This document shows positions 42,799 through 51,732 of a DNA stretch of 64,000 nucleotides, in pieces. The notes beneath the pieces were generated by a model that was given only the letters and a program-made list of their open reading frames with translations, did not search any database and had not been told where the DNA came from. Position 1 is the stretch's first letter. Every line of letters starts with the position of its first letter. The position numbers and the translations under genes were made by a program. The stretch is from an uncultured Clostridia bacterium. GTDB lineage: Bacteria; Bacillota; Clostridia; Peptostreptococcales; Anaerovoracaceae. Location: positions 69,421 to 133,420 of the forward strand of contig CALCEY010000004.1 in assembly GCA_937900415.1 (NCBI GenBank), written 5' to 3'.

Positions 42799-43164
42799 CT
42801 AAAATTTTAATCCGCCTTCGCGAGCGCCTGCTGCCAGCTCTGCTACTCTTCCGTGATACAGGAAGCCGCCTCTGTCGAAGCAAACCTCTTCTATACCCTT
42901 AGCTACAGCTCTCTTGGCAACGGCTTCGCCGACCTTCTTTGCAGCTTCCTTATTTCCGCCGTAGCCGATTTCGGCCTTGAGCTCTTTATCAAGAGACGAT
43001 GCGGAAACCAATGTAGTTCCGTTGACGTCGTCTATTATCTGAGCGGAAATATTCTTATTTGATCTGTAAACGCAAAGTCTCGGTCTTTCAGGAGTTCCAT
43101 AAAGATTTTTTCTTACTCTTTCGTGTCTTTTCAGACGCTTGTCATTTCTGCTTTCTTTAGCCAT
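42799..43164 (-). CDS. rplR: Large-subunit ribosomal protein uL18
   Basis: 121 residues; Arg-rich start, RPRLCVYRSNKNISAQIIDD core and CFDRGGFLYHGRVAELAAGAREGGL end. Binds 5S rRNA in the central protuberance. Confidence 0.98.
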   Translation of the reverse strand: MAKESRNDKRLKRHERVRKNLYGTPERPRLCVYRSNKNISAQIIDDVNGTTLVSASSLDKELKAEIGYGGNKEAAKKVGEAVAKRAVAKGIEEVCFDRGGFLYHGRVAELAAGAREGGLKF

Positions 43165-43183
43165 TTCACTTCACTCCTTTCTC

Positions 43184-43726
43184 TTATTTAGAACCGGCCT
43201 TGCCTTCTTTTCTGCGGATAACCTCATCAGCGTACTTAATACCCTTGCCCTTATAAGGTTCAGGTCTTCTCCACTCTCTGATGTTGGCCGCATAGTTTCC
43301 GACAAACGCCTTATCAATTCCCTTTACAACGACTTCTGTCGCTGAAGGACACTCTGTAGTAATTCCTTCCGGGTCTTCAAGTTCTATAGGATGTGAATAT
43401 CCAAGGCTGAGCACAAGTTTATTGCCCTTCTTTTCTGCCTTGTAACCAACGCCTACAAGCTGCATCTTCTTTTCAAAGCCGTCGGTAACGCCTGTAACCA
43501 TGTTGCTTATAAGTGTTCTGGCCAGTCCATGCTGAGATCTGTGCTCTCTCTGGTCACTTTCTCTCGTAACATTGACCATGCCTTCTGCAACCTCTACTCC
43601 TATGAGTTTGCTTATTTGCTGTGTTAATTGTCCCTTAGGGCCTTTAACAGTGACAACGTTATTAGCGTCTACTGTTACTTCCACGCCGGCAGGAACAACT
43701 ACAGGTTTTCTACCTATTCTTGACAT
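43184..43726 (-). CDS. rplF: Large-subunit ribosomal protein uL6
   Basis: 180 residues; two similar domains, start SRIGRKPVVVPAGVEV and conserved EWRRPEPYKGKGIKY end. Near the factor-binding site. Confidence 0.98.
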   Translation of the reverse strand: MSRIGRKPVVVPAGVEVTVDANNVVTVKGPKGQLTQQISKLIGVEVAEGMVNVTRESDQREHRSQHGLARTLISNMVTGVTDGFEKKMQLVGVGYKAEKKGNKLVLSLGYSHPIELEDPEGITTECPSATEVVVKGIDKAFVGNYAANIREWRRPEPYKGKGIKYADEVIRRKEGKAGSK

Positions 43727-43738
43727 TATTTGTTCCTC

Positions 43739-44137
43739 CTACCATACATAACAGATTACTTCGCCGCCAATTCCCAAGTTTCTGGCTTCCTTGTCGCTGA
43801 TAACTCCCTTTGAGGTGGAGATTATCGCGATGCCAAGGCCTCCTAAAACCTTTGGAACTTCTCCGGCTTTCGCATATTTTTTAAGTCCCGGCTTGGAAAT
43901 CTTTTTGATTCCGCTGATGACTCTTTCTTTATGTGCACCGTATTTCATTGTGACTTTAATCGTGCCCTGCTTATCGTCTTCTATCACTTCAAAATCAGTA
44001 ATGTAGCCTTCTTCTTTTAAAATTTCGGCGATGGACTTTTTCATCTTTGACGCCGGAATTTCAACGGTTTCATGACCTGCTGTATTGGCATTTCTGATTC
44101 TTGTCAGCATATCCGCTATAGGATCTGTCATTGTCAT
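43739..44137 (-). CDS. rpsH: Small-subunit ribosomal protein uS8
   Basis: 132 residues; start MTDPIADMLTRIRNA and C-terminal STSKGVISDKEARNLGIGGE are diagnostic. Central-domain 16S binder; in E. coli it represses the spc operon. Confidence 0.98.
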   Translation of the reverse strand: MTMTDPIADMLTRIRNANTAGHETVEIPASKMKKSIAEILKEEGYITDFEVIEDDKQGTIKVTMKYGAHKERVISGIKKISKPGLKKYAKAGEVPKVLGGLGIAIISTSKGVISDKEARNLGIGGEVICYVW

Positions 44138-44162
44138 TGCAGTGTTTCTCCTTTCTTTTATA

Positions 44163-44348
44163 TTACCAGCTTGCTTTTTTTACGCCCGGGATTTCTCCTT
44201 TATAAGCAAGCTCTCTGAAACATATACGGCAGATACCGTATTTTTTCAATACAGCATGAGGTCTTCCGCAAAGTCTGCATCTTGTATATGCACGAGTTGA
44301 GTATTTAGGTTTTCTCTGCTGTTTTACTTTGAGAGATGTTTTTGCCAT
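44163..44348 (-). CDS. rpsZ: Small-subunit ribosomal protein uS14, zinc type
   Basis: 61 residues with two CxxC pairs (CRLCG, CRICF), the short zinc-binding uS14 usual in Firmicutes. C terminus GEIPGVKKASW is conserved. Confidence 0.97.
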   Translation of the reverse strand: MAKTSLKVKQQRKPKYSTRAYTRCRLCGRPHAVLKKYGICRICFRELAYKGEIPGVKKASW

Positions 44349-44357
44349 ATTTCCCTC

Positions 44358-44900
44358 CTATTTCTCAAACGGCATACCCATGAGTTCAAGCAGTGCCTGA
44401 GCTTCTTCGTCGGTCTTTGCCGTAGTTGTAAATACAATGTTCATACCTTTTATCATATCAACCTTGTCGTAGTTGATTTCAGGGAAGATCAACTGTTCCT
44501 TGATACCCATGGAATAGTTTCCTCTGCCGTCAAAGGAGTTTCTGCTGACGCCCTTGAAGTCTCTTACTCTTGGAAGGGAGATGTTAAAGAGCTTGTCAAC
44601 AAACTGATACATATTCTCGCCTCTTAAGGTAACCTTTGCGCCGACAGCCATGCCCTGTCTTACTTTAAAGTTGGCTATGGATTTCTTTGCCTTTGTAATA
44701 ACAGGTCTCTGTCCGGTAATGATGGCGATTTCCTCTACAGCTGACTCCATTACCTTAGCGTTGTCCTTGGCTTCGCCAAGACCCATATTTATAGTAACTT
44801 TTTCGAGCTTGGGAACTTCCATTACGTTTTTATACTGGAATTTTTCCTTCAATGCACCGAAAACCTTTTCATCATACATTGTCTTTAATCTTGCTGTCAA
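44358..44900 (-). CDS. rplE: Large-subunit ribosomal protein uL5
   Basis: 180 residues; 5S rRNA and P-site tRNA contact protein, with RVRDFKGVSRNSFDGRGNYS. The start is a TTG with AAAGGAGG 9-10 nt upstream; TARLKTMYDEKV aligns with the usual N terminus, so the TTG is preferred to the internal ATG. Confidence 0.97.
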   Translation of the reverse strand: MTARLKTMYDEKVFGALKEKFQYKNVMEVPKLEKVTINMGLGEAKDNAKVMESAVEEIAIITGQRPVITKAKKSIANFKVRQGMAVGAKVTLRGENMYQFVDKLFNISLPRVRDFKGVSRNSFDGRGNYSMGIKEQLIFPEINYDKVDMIKGMNIVFTTTAKTDEEAQALLELMGMPFEK

Positions 44901-44917
44901 AGTTCTTTCCTCCTTTC

Positions 44918-45223
44918 CTAATCTATTACGGCGCCCGTCTTCTTGGACACTCTTACTTTTTTGCCGTTCTCAGTTTTATAGCCTACTCTTACGCCCTGCT
45001 TTGTCTTTGAATCGTAAAGCATTACATTGGAAGCATCGATAGGTCCCTCCATATGCTTGATTTCAGCGGCCGCCTTCTGAGTAGCCTTGGCATGTTTTGT
45101 CTGCATATTTATGCCTTGTACGACAACCTTATTTTCTTTAGGCATCGTCTTTAGAACTTTTCCGGTTTTGCCTTTATCCTTACCGGTGATTACTACCACC
45201 GTATCGTCTTTCTTTATACGCAT
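44918..45223 (-). CDS. rplX: Large-subunit ribosomal protein uL24
   Basis: 101 residues; KOW motif DTVVVITGKDKGKTGKVL at the N terminus, VSKKTGAVID at the end. Assembly initiator at the exit tunnel. Confidence 0.97.
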   Translation of the reverse strand: MRIKKDDTVVVITGKDKGKTGKVLKTMPKENKVVVQGINMQTKHAKATQKAAAEIKHMEGPIDASNVMLYDSKTKQGVRVGYKTENGKKVRVSKKTGAVID

Positions 45224-45234
45224 CCTTACACCTC

Positions 45235-45609
45235 CTACAGTACTTCCGGTGCCAATGACACGATTTTCATAAAGCCTTTTTCTCTCAGCTCTCTGGCAAC
45301 CGGTCCGAAGATACGAGTTCCTACAGGGTTCTTATCTTCTTTATCTTTGATGATTACCGCAGCGTTCTGGTCGAATTTAACATAGCTTCCGTCGCTTCTT
45401 CTGGCACCATGCTTGGTTCTTACCACTACAGCTTTCACAACGTCGCCTTTTTTTACAACTCCGCCGGGAGTAGCCTCTTTAACTGCACATACGATTACGT
45501 CGCCGATATTTGCATACTGACGGCTTGTGCCTCCCAGGATACGGATGCAAAGCAGTTCTTTTGCTCCGGAATTGTCGGCAACTCTTAATCTGGTTTCTGT
45601 CTGAATCAT
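45235..45609 (-). CDS. rplN: Large-subunit ribosomal protein uL14
   Basis: 124 residues; MIQTETRLRVADNSGAKEL start and FGPVARELREKGFMKIVSLAPEVL end are near-universal. Forms bridges to 16S h14. Confidence 0.98.
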   Translation of the reverse strand: MIQTETRLRVADNSGAKELLCIRILGGTSRQYANIGDVIVCAVKEATPGGVVKKGDVVKAVVVRTKHGARRSDGSYVKFDQNAAVIIKDKEDKNPVGTRIFGPVARELREKGFMKIVSLAPEVL

Positions 45610-45623
45610 GATCTGGTGCCTCC

Positions 45624-45884
45624 TTATTTAACCTTTTCAACGATGTTGACAAGTCTCCATCTCTTGTCTTTTGAGAGCGGTCTTGTCTCCATAATTCTTA
45701 CTTTATCGCCTATCTGACATTCGTTATTCTCATCGTGAGCCTTAACTTTTTTTGTTCTCTTTACCGCTTTTCCGTAAAGGGAATGTCTTACGAAGTCTTC
45801 TATGGCAACAACCACAGTTTTATCCATTTTGTCGGATACAACTACACCGACTTTAGTCTTTCTTCTGTTTCTTTCAACTGTCAT
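45624..45884 (-). CDS. rpsQ: Small-subunit ribosomal protein uS17
   Basis: 86 residues, OB fold; KTKVGVVVSDKMDKTVVVAI and DKVRIMETRPLSKDKRW motifs. AGGAGG precedes the ATG. Confidence 0.98.
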   Translation of the reverse strand: MTVERNRRKTKVGVVVSDKMDKTVVVAIEDFVRHSLYGKAVKRTKKVKAHDENNECQIGDKVRIMETRPLSKDKRWRLVNIVEKVK

Positions 45885-45900
45885 ATTACATCCTCCTTTC

Positions 45901-46107
45901 TTACTCGGCAGCAGCGCTTGCCAGTTCCTTTTCTCTTATAATAGTCTTAACTCTGGCTATGTCCTTCTTGAGCTCCCTCATCTTTATAGGGTTTTCCAGC
46001 TGTCCGGTTGCGTGCTGGAATCTCAGGTTGAACAGTTCCTTTTTCATTTTGGACAGTTCTGTATTCAATTCAATCTCTGTCATTTCTCTCATTTTCTTCA
46101 ATTCCAT
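45901..46107 (-). CDS. rpmC: Large-subunit ribosomal protein uL29
   Basis: 68 residues, two-helix coiled hairpin; KKELFNLRFQHATGQLENP is the family signature. Its start overlaps the rplP stop by one base (TAATG). Confidence 0.97.
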   Translation of the reverse strand: MELKKMREMTEIELNTELSKMKKELFNLRFQHATGQLENPIKMRELKKDIARVKTIIREKELASAAAE

Positions 46108-46538
46108 TATGCGTCCGCCCCCTTTGCTTGCTGTTCCTTGATGGCAAACTTACATTTTACCGGGAGTTTATGGGAAGCGAGTCTCATAGCCTCTCTGGCC
46201 TTTTCTTCTGAAACCCCTTCTATTTCAAACATAACTCTGCCCGGCTTAACTACTGCTACCCAATACTCAGGAGCACCTTTACCGGAACCCATACGTACTT
46301 CGGCAGGCTTCTTTGTTACCGATTTGTGTGGGAAAATCTTTATATATACTTTACCGCCTCTTTTGATAGATCTTGTCATTGCGATACGAGCCGCTTCTAT
46401 CTGATTAGAGGTGATCCATCCACATTCTTGTGAAACTAATCCGTAAGCGCCGTAAGTAATGGTATTACCCTTGGTCGCTACGCCTTTCATTCTTCCTCTG
46501 TGAACTCTTCTGCGTTTAACGCGCTTTGGCATTAACAT
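46107..46538 (-). CDS. rplP: Large-subunit ribosomal protein uL16
   Basis: 143 residues; MPKRVKRRRVHRGRMKGVA start and MGSGKGAPEYWVAVVKPGR core. Lies near the peptidyl-transferase centre and A-site tRNA. GGAGG is 10 nt before the first ATG (MLMPKR). Confidence 0.98.
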   Translation of the reverse strand: MLMPKRVKRRRVHRGRMKGVATKGNTITYGAYGLVSQECGWITSNQIEAARIAMTRSIKRGGKVYIKIFPHKSVTKKPAEVRMGSGKGAPEYWVAVVKPGRVMFEIEGVSEEKAREAMRLASHKLPVKCKFAIKEQQAKGADA

Positions 46539-46564
46539 TGCGTAGTTCCTCCTTTCCTACTTGT

Positions 46565-47449
46565 TTAGTTTTCAGTTTCTACAGTTTCAGTGCTTGCAGC
46601 TTCAGCCTGCGGTTCTTCTGTCTGCGGCGCTTCAACCTTCTTAGGTCTGATTCTCATGTTTACAGCCTTAGGAGCTTCGTTTCTGTCGCCGCGGCTGTTT
46701 CTTCCGCCCTGACGGTTCTGTCTGTCGCCGCCCTGACGCTGACGTCTTTCGCCGTCTTTTCTCGGTCTTCTTTCTCTCTTATCGCGCTTTTCTTCGCGGA
46801 TAGGGCTCTGAAGGCCTTTGTCGAGAACTTCGCCGTGGTTTATCCAAACCTTTACGCCTATCTTTCCGTAGGTTGTATCTGCTTCAGCAAAGCCGTAGTC
46901 TATGTCTGCTCTCAGTGTGTGGAGAGGAACGTTGCCTTCGCTGTATTTTTCGCTTCTTGCGATTTCAGCTCCGCCGAGTCTTCCCGATACCGTTACCTTG
47001 ATACCCTTGGCTCCCGACTTCATAGTTCTGCCGATAGCCTGCTTCATGGCTCTTCTAAAAGAAACACGTCTTTCCAAAGCCTGAGCGATGGACTCTGCCG
47101 TAAGCTGAGCGTCCAGCTCTGATTTTCTTACTTCTTCTATGGAAATTTCGATTTCCTTGCCGGTAAGTTTCACCAGGTCTTTCTTGAGAGCTTCGATGCC
47201 GTCTCCCGCTCTTCCTATAACCATACCCGGCTTAGCGGTAAGAACGGTAACTCTGATCTTGTTTTCTGCTGCTCTTTCAATAAGAATTTTTGAAACGCCG
47301 GCTACATATAATTTTTTCTTTACAAGCTCTCTTACTTTCTTATCTTCAGCAAGAAAATCTGCAAAGTTCTTTTTATCTGCATACCATTTAGATTCCCAGT
47401 CTTTTATAATGCCCACTCTTAAACCATGCGGACTAACTTTCTGACCCAT
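46565..47449 (-). CDS. rpsC: Small-subunit ribosomal protein uS3 with long Arg/Gly-rich tail
   Basis: 294 residues from the ATG at 47449 (AGGAGGAGG before it; the longer frame has no support). Start MGQKVSPHGLRVGIIKDWES, KH domain with VIGRAGDGIEALK, and C domain to GEVLDKGLQ are normal. About 75 extra residues follow: an Arg/Gly/Gln-rich stretch (RQGGDRQNRQGGRNSRGDRN), then an acidic end (QTEEPQAEAASTETVETEN). uS3 lines the mRNA entry and has helicase activity; the tail would project at the entry. Confidence 0.96.
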   Translation of the reverse strand: MGQKVSPHGLRVGIIKDWESKWYADKKNFADFLAEDKKVRELVKKKLYVAGVSKILIERAAENKIRVTVLTAKPGMVIGRAGDGIEALKKDLVKLTGKEIEISIEEVRKSELDAQLTAESIAQALERRVSFRRAMKQAIGRTMKSGAKGIKVTVSGRLGGAEIARSEKYSEGNVPLHTLRADIDYGFAEADTTYGKIGVKVWINHGEVLDKGLQSPIREEKRDKRERRPRKDGERRQRQGGDRQNRQGGRNSRGDRNEAPKAVNMRIRPKKVEAPQTEEPQAEAASTETVETEN

Positions 47450-47463
47450 GAATGAACCTCCTC

Positions 47464-47799
47464 CTATTCCTTTTCTCTTAAAGTCACGCCTACATGGCTT
47501 GTTCTCTTTAAGATCAGTGATGCGCTGCCACGTGAACCGGCTCTCCATCTCTTCATCGTAGGGCCCTGGTTTGCGTAAACTTCTGCAACGTACAAATTAT
47601 CCGGATTCATATCGAAATTGTTTTCAGCGTTTGCTGCTGCTGACTGAACAACTTTTTCTACGATTTGTGAACCTTTGCCCGGGGTGAACTTTAAAATGTT
47701 CAATGCCTCGTTTAAGTCCTTACCTCTTACTAAGTCTGTAACAGGTTTCAGCTTGATAGGAGACATTCTTACATATTTAGCAACTGCTTTTGCTTCCAT
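47464..47799 (-). CDS. rplV: Large-subunit ribosomal protein uL22
   Basis: 111 residues; AKYVRMSPIKLKPVTDLVRG and HVGVTLREKE end. Its loop lines the exit tunnel (erythromycin site). The ATG at 47799 is preferred over one two codons upstream, because the latter is only 3 nt from AAAGGAG. Confidence 0.96.
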   Translation of the reverse strand: MEAKAVAKYVRMSPIKLKPVTDLVRGKDLNEALNILKFTPGKGSQIVEKVVQSAAANAENNFDMNPDNLYVAEVYANQGPTMKRWRAGSRGSASLILKRTSHVGVTLREKE

Positions 47800-47816
47800 T
47801 TTCATGTTCTCCTTTC

Positions 47817-48098
47817 TTATCTCTTAACCTTTGAAGACTTGTCGGCAGCGTGGCCTCTGTAGTTTCTTGTCGGAGCAAATTCTCCAAGTCTGTGTCCTAC
47901 CATGTCTTCTGTAATATACACAGGAACGTGTTTCTTGCCGTCGTGTACCGCAATGGTATGTCCCACCATCTGCGGGAATATAGTTGATGGCCTCGACCAT
48001 GTTTTTATTACTTTCTTTTCGTTAGCCGCGTTCATCTCTTCGATGGCTTTCAGCAGCTTTGCGTTTACGAAAGGGCCTTTTTTAAGTGATCTACCCAT
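47817..48098 (-). CDS. rpsS: Small-subunit ribosomal protein uS19
   Basis: 93 residues; MGRSLKKGPFVNAKLLKAIE, TWSRPSTIFPQMVGHTIAVH and GEFAPTRNYRGHAADK are diagnostic. 30S head protein at the B1 bridge. Confidence 0.98.
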   Translation of the reverse strand: MGRSLKKGPFVNAKLLKAIEEMNAANEKKVIKTWSRPSTIFPQMVGHTIAVHDGKKHVPVYITEDMVGHRLGEFAPTRNYRGHAADKSSKVKR

Positions 48099-48116
48099 TA
48101 GTTTTGCTCCTTCCCA

Positions 48117-48950
48117 TTATTTTTCATTTCTTCTCTTTACGATATATTGATTTGAAGCTTTGTTTTTCTTTCTTGTCTTGTAGCCAAGTGCAGGTTTACC
48201 CCAAGGAGTAACAGGGCTCTTGCGTCCTACAGGAGCTCTTCCCTCACCACCGCCGTGTGGATGGTCGTTAGGGTTCATTACGGAACCTCTTACGGTAGGT
48301 CTGATACCCATGTGTCTTTTTCTTCCGGCCTTGCCTATCTGAATATTAGCATGATCCATATTGCCGACTTCTCCGATGGTGGCTCTGCATCTCATGCTTA
48401 CTTTTCTTACTTCTCCGGAAGGAAGTCTTACCTGTGCATAGTCGCCTTCTTTAGCCATCAGCTGAGCTCCGTTTCCTGCTGATCTTGCCAGCTGTCCGCC
48501 TTTGCCAGGCTTGAGCTCTACATTGTGGATGATTGTACCTACAGGAATATTGGCTATCGGAAGAGCGTTTCCTACTACGATATCAGCTTCAGGTCCCGAT
48601 ACAATCTTCTGTCCTACTTCTAATTTGTTAGGAGCAAGGATATATCTCTTTTCTCCATCGGCATATACGATAAGAGCGATGTTGGCGCTTCTGTTCGGAT
48701 CGTATTCAATAGTCTTTACAATTCCCGGAATATCGTCTTTGTTTCTCTTGAAATCTATGATTCTGTATTTTGGTCTTGTTCCGCCGCCTTTATGTCTTAC
48801 GGTGATTTTGCCTCTGTTATTTCTTCCTGAATGTTTCTTAAGAGTTACAGTCAGCGACTTCTCAGGGGTGCTTGTCGTAATCTCTTCAAATGTGGAGACA
48901 GTCATTCCTCTAAGACCAGGAGTAGTCGGATTATATTTTCTGATTCCCAT
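48117..48950 (-). CDS. rplB: Large-subunit ribosomal protein uL2
   Basis: 277 residues; RNNRGKITVRHKGGGTRPKY near the N terminus and MNPNDHPHGGGEGRAPVGRK near the peptidyl-transferase side. Needed for subunit joining. Confidence 0.98.
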   Translation of the reverse strand: MGIRKYNPTTPGLRGMTVSTFEEITTSTPEKSLTVTLKKHSGRNNRGKITVRHKGGGTRPKYRIIDFKRNKDDIPGIVKTIEYDPNRSANIALIVYADGEKRYILAPNKLEVGQKIVSGPEADIVVGNALPIANIPVGTIIHNVELKPGKGGQLARSAGNGAQLMAKEGDYAQVRLPSGEVRKVSMRCRATIGEVGNMDHANIQIGKAGRKRHMGIRPTVRGSVMNPNDHPHGGGEGRAPVGRKSPVTPWGKPALGYKTRKKNKASNQYIVKRRNEK

Positions 48951-48969
48951 TATTTACATGCCTCCTAAC

Positions 48970-49260
48970 TTATAGTCCCTGGAAGAATTCAATCTCTTTG
49001 CTCTTTTCTGTAAGAGTAACGATTGCTTTCTTGTAAGCAGAAGTTCTGCCCACGTTTCTTCCCATTCTTTTAACTTTACCGTCATAATTCATTATATTTA
49101 CTCTGGCTACTTCCACGCCGAAGATTTCTTCAACTGCTGTCCTAACCTGAGTTTTGTTGGCGTCTGCTGCCACCTTGAACGTGTACTTTTTGTTCTGGGC
49201 TACGTCCATGCTCTGTTCTGAGATAACCGGTTCCAGAACTATATCATAAGCTGTTCTCAT
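48970..49260 (-). CDS. rplW: Large-subunit ribosomal protein uL23
   Basis: 96 residues; YTFKVAADANKTQVRTAVEEIF and VARVNIMNYDGKVKRMGRNVGR. Exit-tunnel docking site for SRP and trigger factor. Starts one base into the rplD stop (TAATG). Confidence 0.98.
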   Translation of the reverse strand: MRTAYDIVLEPVISEQSMDVAQNKKYTFKVAADANKTQVRTAVEEIFGVEVARVNIMNYDGKVKRMGRNVGRTSAYKKAIVTLTEKSKEIEFFQGL

Positions 49261-49883
49261 TACAGGTACACCTCCTCGATTTTTTCAACTGCTTCCCTGG
49301 TAACTATGAAGCTTGTGTGGTTTACGATTTCATAAACGTTCATCGTATTTACCAGCGCTGTTCTTACTCCAGGAATGTTTGCTGCTGACTTTATTACGTT
49401 TTCGTCTTTTTCGGCCATTACGATCAATGCCTTTTTACCAGCCTTTACATTTGCCAGCACATTGATCATTTCCTTTGTCTTAGGAGCTTCAAACTTCAGC
49501 TCGTCTAAAACGATTATTTCCTTTTCCGCTACCTTTGAAGAAAGCGCCGACTTCATTGCCAGTCTTCTTAACTTCTTAGGAAGCGTATATCTATAGTCTC
49601 TCGGCTTTGGAGCAAATACCACTCCTCCTCCAATCTGCGATGGGTCTGTTGAGCTTCCCTGTCTGTGGCGTCCTGTTCCTTTCTGTCTGAAAGGCTTGCG
49701 GCCGCCTCCTCTGACTTCGCCTCTCGTCTTAGCTGACTGGGTTCCCTGTCTCTGGTTTGCCAGATAATTCTTAACTACTGCGTGAACTGCGAATTCGTTT
49801 GGAGTGATTGCGAAGATTTCATCTTTCAATTCGATTGATCCAGCTTCAGCTCCTGCCATGTTTAGCATTGTTACTTTTGCCAT
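49260..49883 (-). CDS. rplD: Large-subunit ribosomal protein uL4
   Basis: 207 residues; GGGRKPFRQKGTGRHRQGSS and VVFAPKPRDYRYTLPKKLRR are the tunnel-loop motifs. In gamma-proteobacteria L4 represses the S10 operon; that mechanism is not shown for Firmicutes. Confidence 0.98.
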   Translation of the reverse strand: MAKVTMLNMAGAEAGSIELKDEIFAITPNEFAVHAVVKNYLANQRQGTQSAKTRGEVRGGGRKPFRQKGTGRHRQGSSTDPSQIGGGVVFAPKPRDYRYTLPKKLRRLAMKSALSSKVAEKEIIVLDELKFEAPKTKEMINVLANVKAGKKALIVMAEKDENVIKSAANIPGVRTALVNTMNVYEIVNHTSFIVTREAVEKIEEVYL

Positions 49884-49908
49884 TTTTGCTTCCTCCTTCC
49901 CTCAGTTC

Positions 49909-50544
49909 CTATTTGTCCTGACCTTTAACTGCATACTGAACGCGAACCAGTCCGCCTTTGTTTCCCGGAACTGCGCCCTTAACCAGCATAAGGTTTCTGT
50001 CTTCAATAACTTTTACCAGTACAACATTCTGTACCGTAACGGTATCTCTGCCCATTCTTCCCGGGCCCTTGTTGCCCTTGAATACTCTTGATGGGTAAGT
50101 ACCTGCTGCCAGAGCTCCGGCAAGTCTCTTGTGTTTTGAGCCGTGAGTCATAGGGCCTCTGTGGTGGCCGTGTCTCTTGATGTTGCCCTGAGTACCTTTA
50201 CCTTTTGATACGCCTGTAACATCCAGCTTCTTGCCTTCTTCAAATTCTGCAGCCGTTATTACCTGTCCTACTTCGTAGGTTTCGCCTTCTTCCACTCTGA
50301 ATTCGGCCAAATATTTTTTAGTAACTACGCCGGCTTTTTCAAAGTGTCCGGTGAGAGGCTTGTTGACTCTCTGCGGCTTCTGGTCTTCAAATCCAACCTG
50401 CACGGCATTGTAACCGTCGGTTTCTACCGTCTTTACCTGAGTTACTACTTCAGGGCCTGCTTCGATGACTGTTACGGGGATTACGTTGCCCTGCTCATCG
50501 AATATCTGGGTCATTCCCAGCTTTTTACCTAAGATTGCTTTCAT
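49909..50544 (-). CDS. rplC: Large-subunit ribosomal protein uL3
   Basis: 211 residues; KAILGKKLGMTQIFDEQGNV start and KRHGHHRGPMTHGSKHKR core. Separated from rpsJ by 265 nt instead of the usual few tens. Confidence 0.98.
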   Translation of the reverse strand: MKAILGKKLGMTQIFDEQGNVIPVTVIEAGPEVVTQVKTVETDGYNAVQVGFEDQKPQRVNKPLTGHFEKAGVVTKKYLAEFRVEEGETYEVGQVITAAEFEEGKKLDVTGVSKGKGTQGNIKRHGHHRGPMTHGSKHKRLAGALAAGTYPSRVFKGNKGPGRMGRDTVTVQNVVLVKVIEDRNLMLVKGAVPGNKGGLVRVQYAVKGQDK

Positions 50545-50809
50545 ATTTTTCCTCCATAATCTTACATTGGAACGCTCTGGTTTGGATTTTGCATCTGTCC
50601 GCCCGGCGCGCCGACACAGGCCCGGCGCAAGGGACTATCCCTCTCATGCGTTCTTACTAAGGGAGTGTTCCCTTCTCGGTTGTCTGCCGGTCTTCTGGCT
50701 CGTCTGCCCGCGCTGCTCGCTTCTGCGGTGCTTGTGTGCTATGACACTGCCGTTCCTTATCCGGCGTGTCTTGCATATGTGCCAAAAGCCTGTGCAGTTC
50801 ATTTTTCAC
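50545..50809 (-). other. Long GC-rich structured spacer between rpsJ and rplC
   Basis: 265 nt with no open frame on the coding strand. It has two related short hairpins on the RNA, AAGGGA-acac-TCCCTT (about 50671-50686) and AGGGA-TAG-TCCCT (about 50629-50641), and a CGCCGGGC / GGCGCG cluster near 50601-50630. Clearly richer in G+C than the flanks. It could host an attenuator or a ribosomal-protein binding site. No tRNA or known riboswitch recognised. Confidence 0.5.
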
Positions 50810-51121
50810 TTACAGCTTGATTTCAATGTCTACGCCTGCGGGCAGATCCAGCTTTGTAAGCGCGTCTGTAGTCTTCAGAGTCGCATTGGTGATGTCGATG
50901 AGTCTCTTGTGAGTTCTCTGCTCGAACTGTTCTCTGGAGTCTTTGTACTTGTGTACGGCTCTCAGAATTGTTACGACTTCTTTTTCCGTAGGAAGCGGAA
51001 TAGGGCCGGAAACATCGGCGCCTGTCTTCTTGGCTGTCTCTACGATTTTAGCTGCTGACTGATCCAATAAAGCGTGGTCATAAGCTTTCAGTCTGATTCT
51101 GATTTTCTGCAATTCGCTCAT
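50810..51121 (-). CDS. rpsJ: Small-subunit ribosomal protein uS10
   Basis: 103 residues from the ATG at 51121 (AGGAGG 7 nt before); the longer frame upstream is leader. KIRIRLKAYDHALLDQSAAKIV and GPIPLPTEK are diagnostic. Also the NusE transcription-elongation partner of NusB. First gene of the cluster. Confidence 0.98.
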   Translation of the reverse strand: MSELQKIRIRLKAYDHALLDQSAAKIVETAKKTGADVSGPIPLPTEKEVVTILRAVHKYKDSREQFEQRTHKRLIDITNATLKTTDALTKLDLPAGVDIEIKL

Positions 51122-51377
51122 TTTCGTCCTCCTAAAATTTTTTGTACTGTTTTCGCTATGCTTGTACAAGGGGTTCAAATGCCTTGTTTTCAACGCATAC
51201 GGCGTTTTCGCTTGCTTAGGCCGCCTTTAGTACACGCTGCCGTGTGTTTTTACTTTTTACCCACACGAGAAAAACCAGGCGAATCCCTCCGCCCTCATCA
51301 CGTGAGGACATTCTCTGCGGAAATTACCTGATAGCTCAGCAACTTCCCGCTTCATCGCCTTTTTCACAAGCTATTTA

Positions 51378-51406
51378 AGTATATATTATCCGTCAAATTA
51401 TTGCAA
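51378..51406 (-). promoter_or_regulatory. Promoter of the S10-spc-alpha cluster
   Basis: -35 TTGCAA (51401-51406), 17-nt spacer, -10 TATACT (51378-51383). The start near 51371 gives a ~250-nt leader (51122-51371) with G+C-rich parts and short palindromes (TCACGTGA near 51299-51306), suited to feedback control. 51420-51730 upstream is AT-rich then mixed, with nothing recognised. Confidence 0.75.
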
Positions 51407-51732
51407 GAACTTTTTTTATATTTTTTTAAGTTTTTTGACATGTGAAATGAGTGTTTGCAACGTGTATATGTCTCTATATTTTTACACTGTTCCCGGTGTT
51501 CTTTTTTCTGTTTTTCATTCTTTCTTATATAAAGCGACAGCCGATATATATTTAGTATAAATCATTTATTTTTACGCGAGGAAGCACAATATAAGGCTAC
51601 TCATATGAACTGTGCGCTAACGTACAGATTCTTCAACTGCGGATCTCCTGCCGTCTCATTCCAACGAGCTTCGTGCATCGCAGGTCTCATAATAGTCTGC
51701 TGCCCACATGCGGTCATTCAAATTCAAAACAA

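Noticed and set aside
35896..51121. Many long plus-strand open frames within the ribosomal cluster
   Set aside because: All are antisense to clear ribosomal protein genes and lack ribosome sites and homology.
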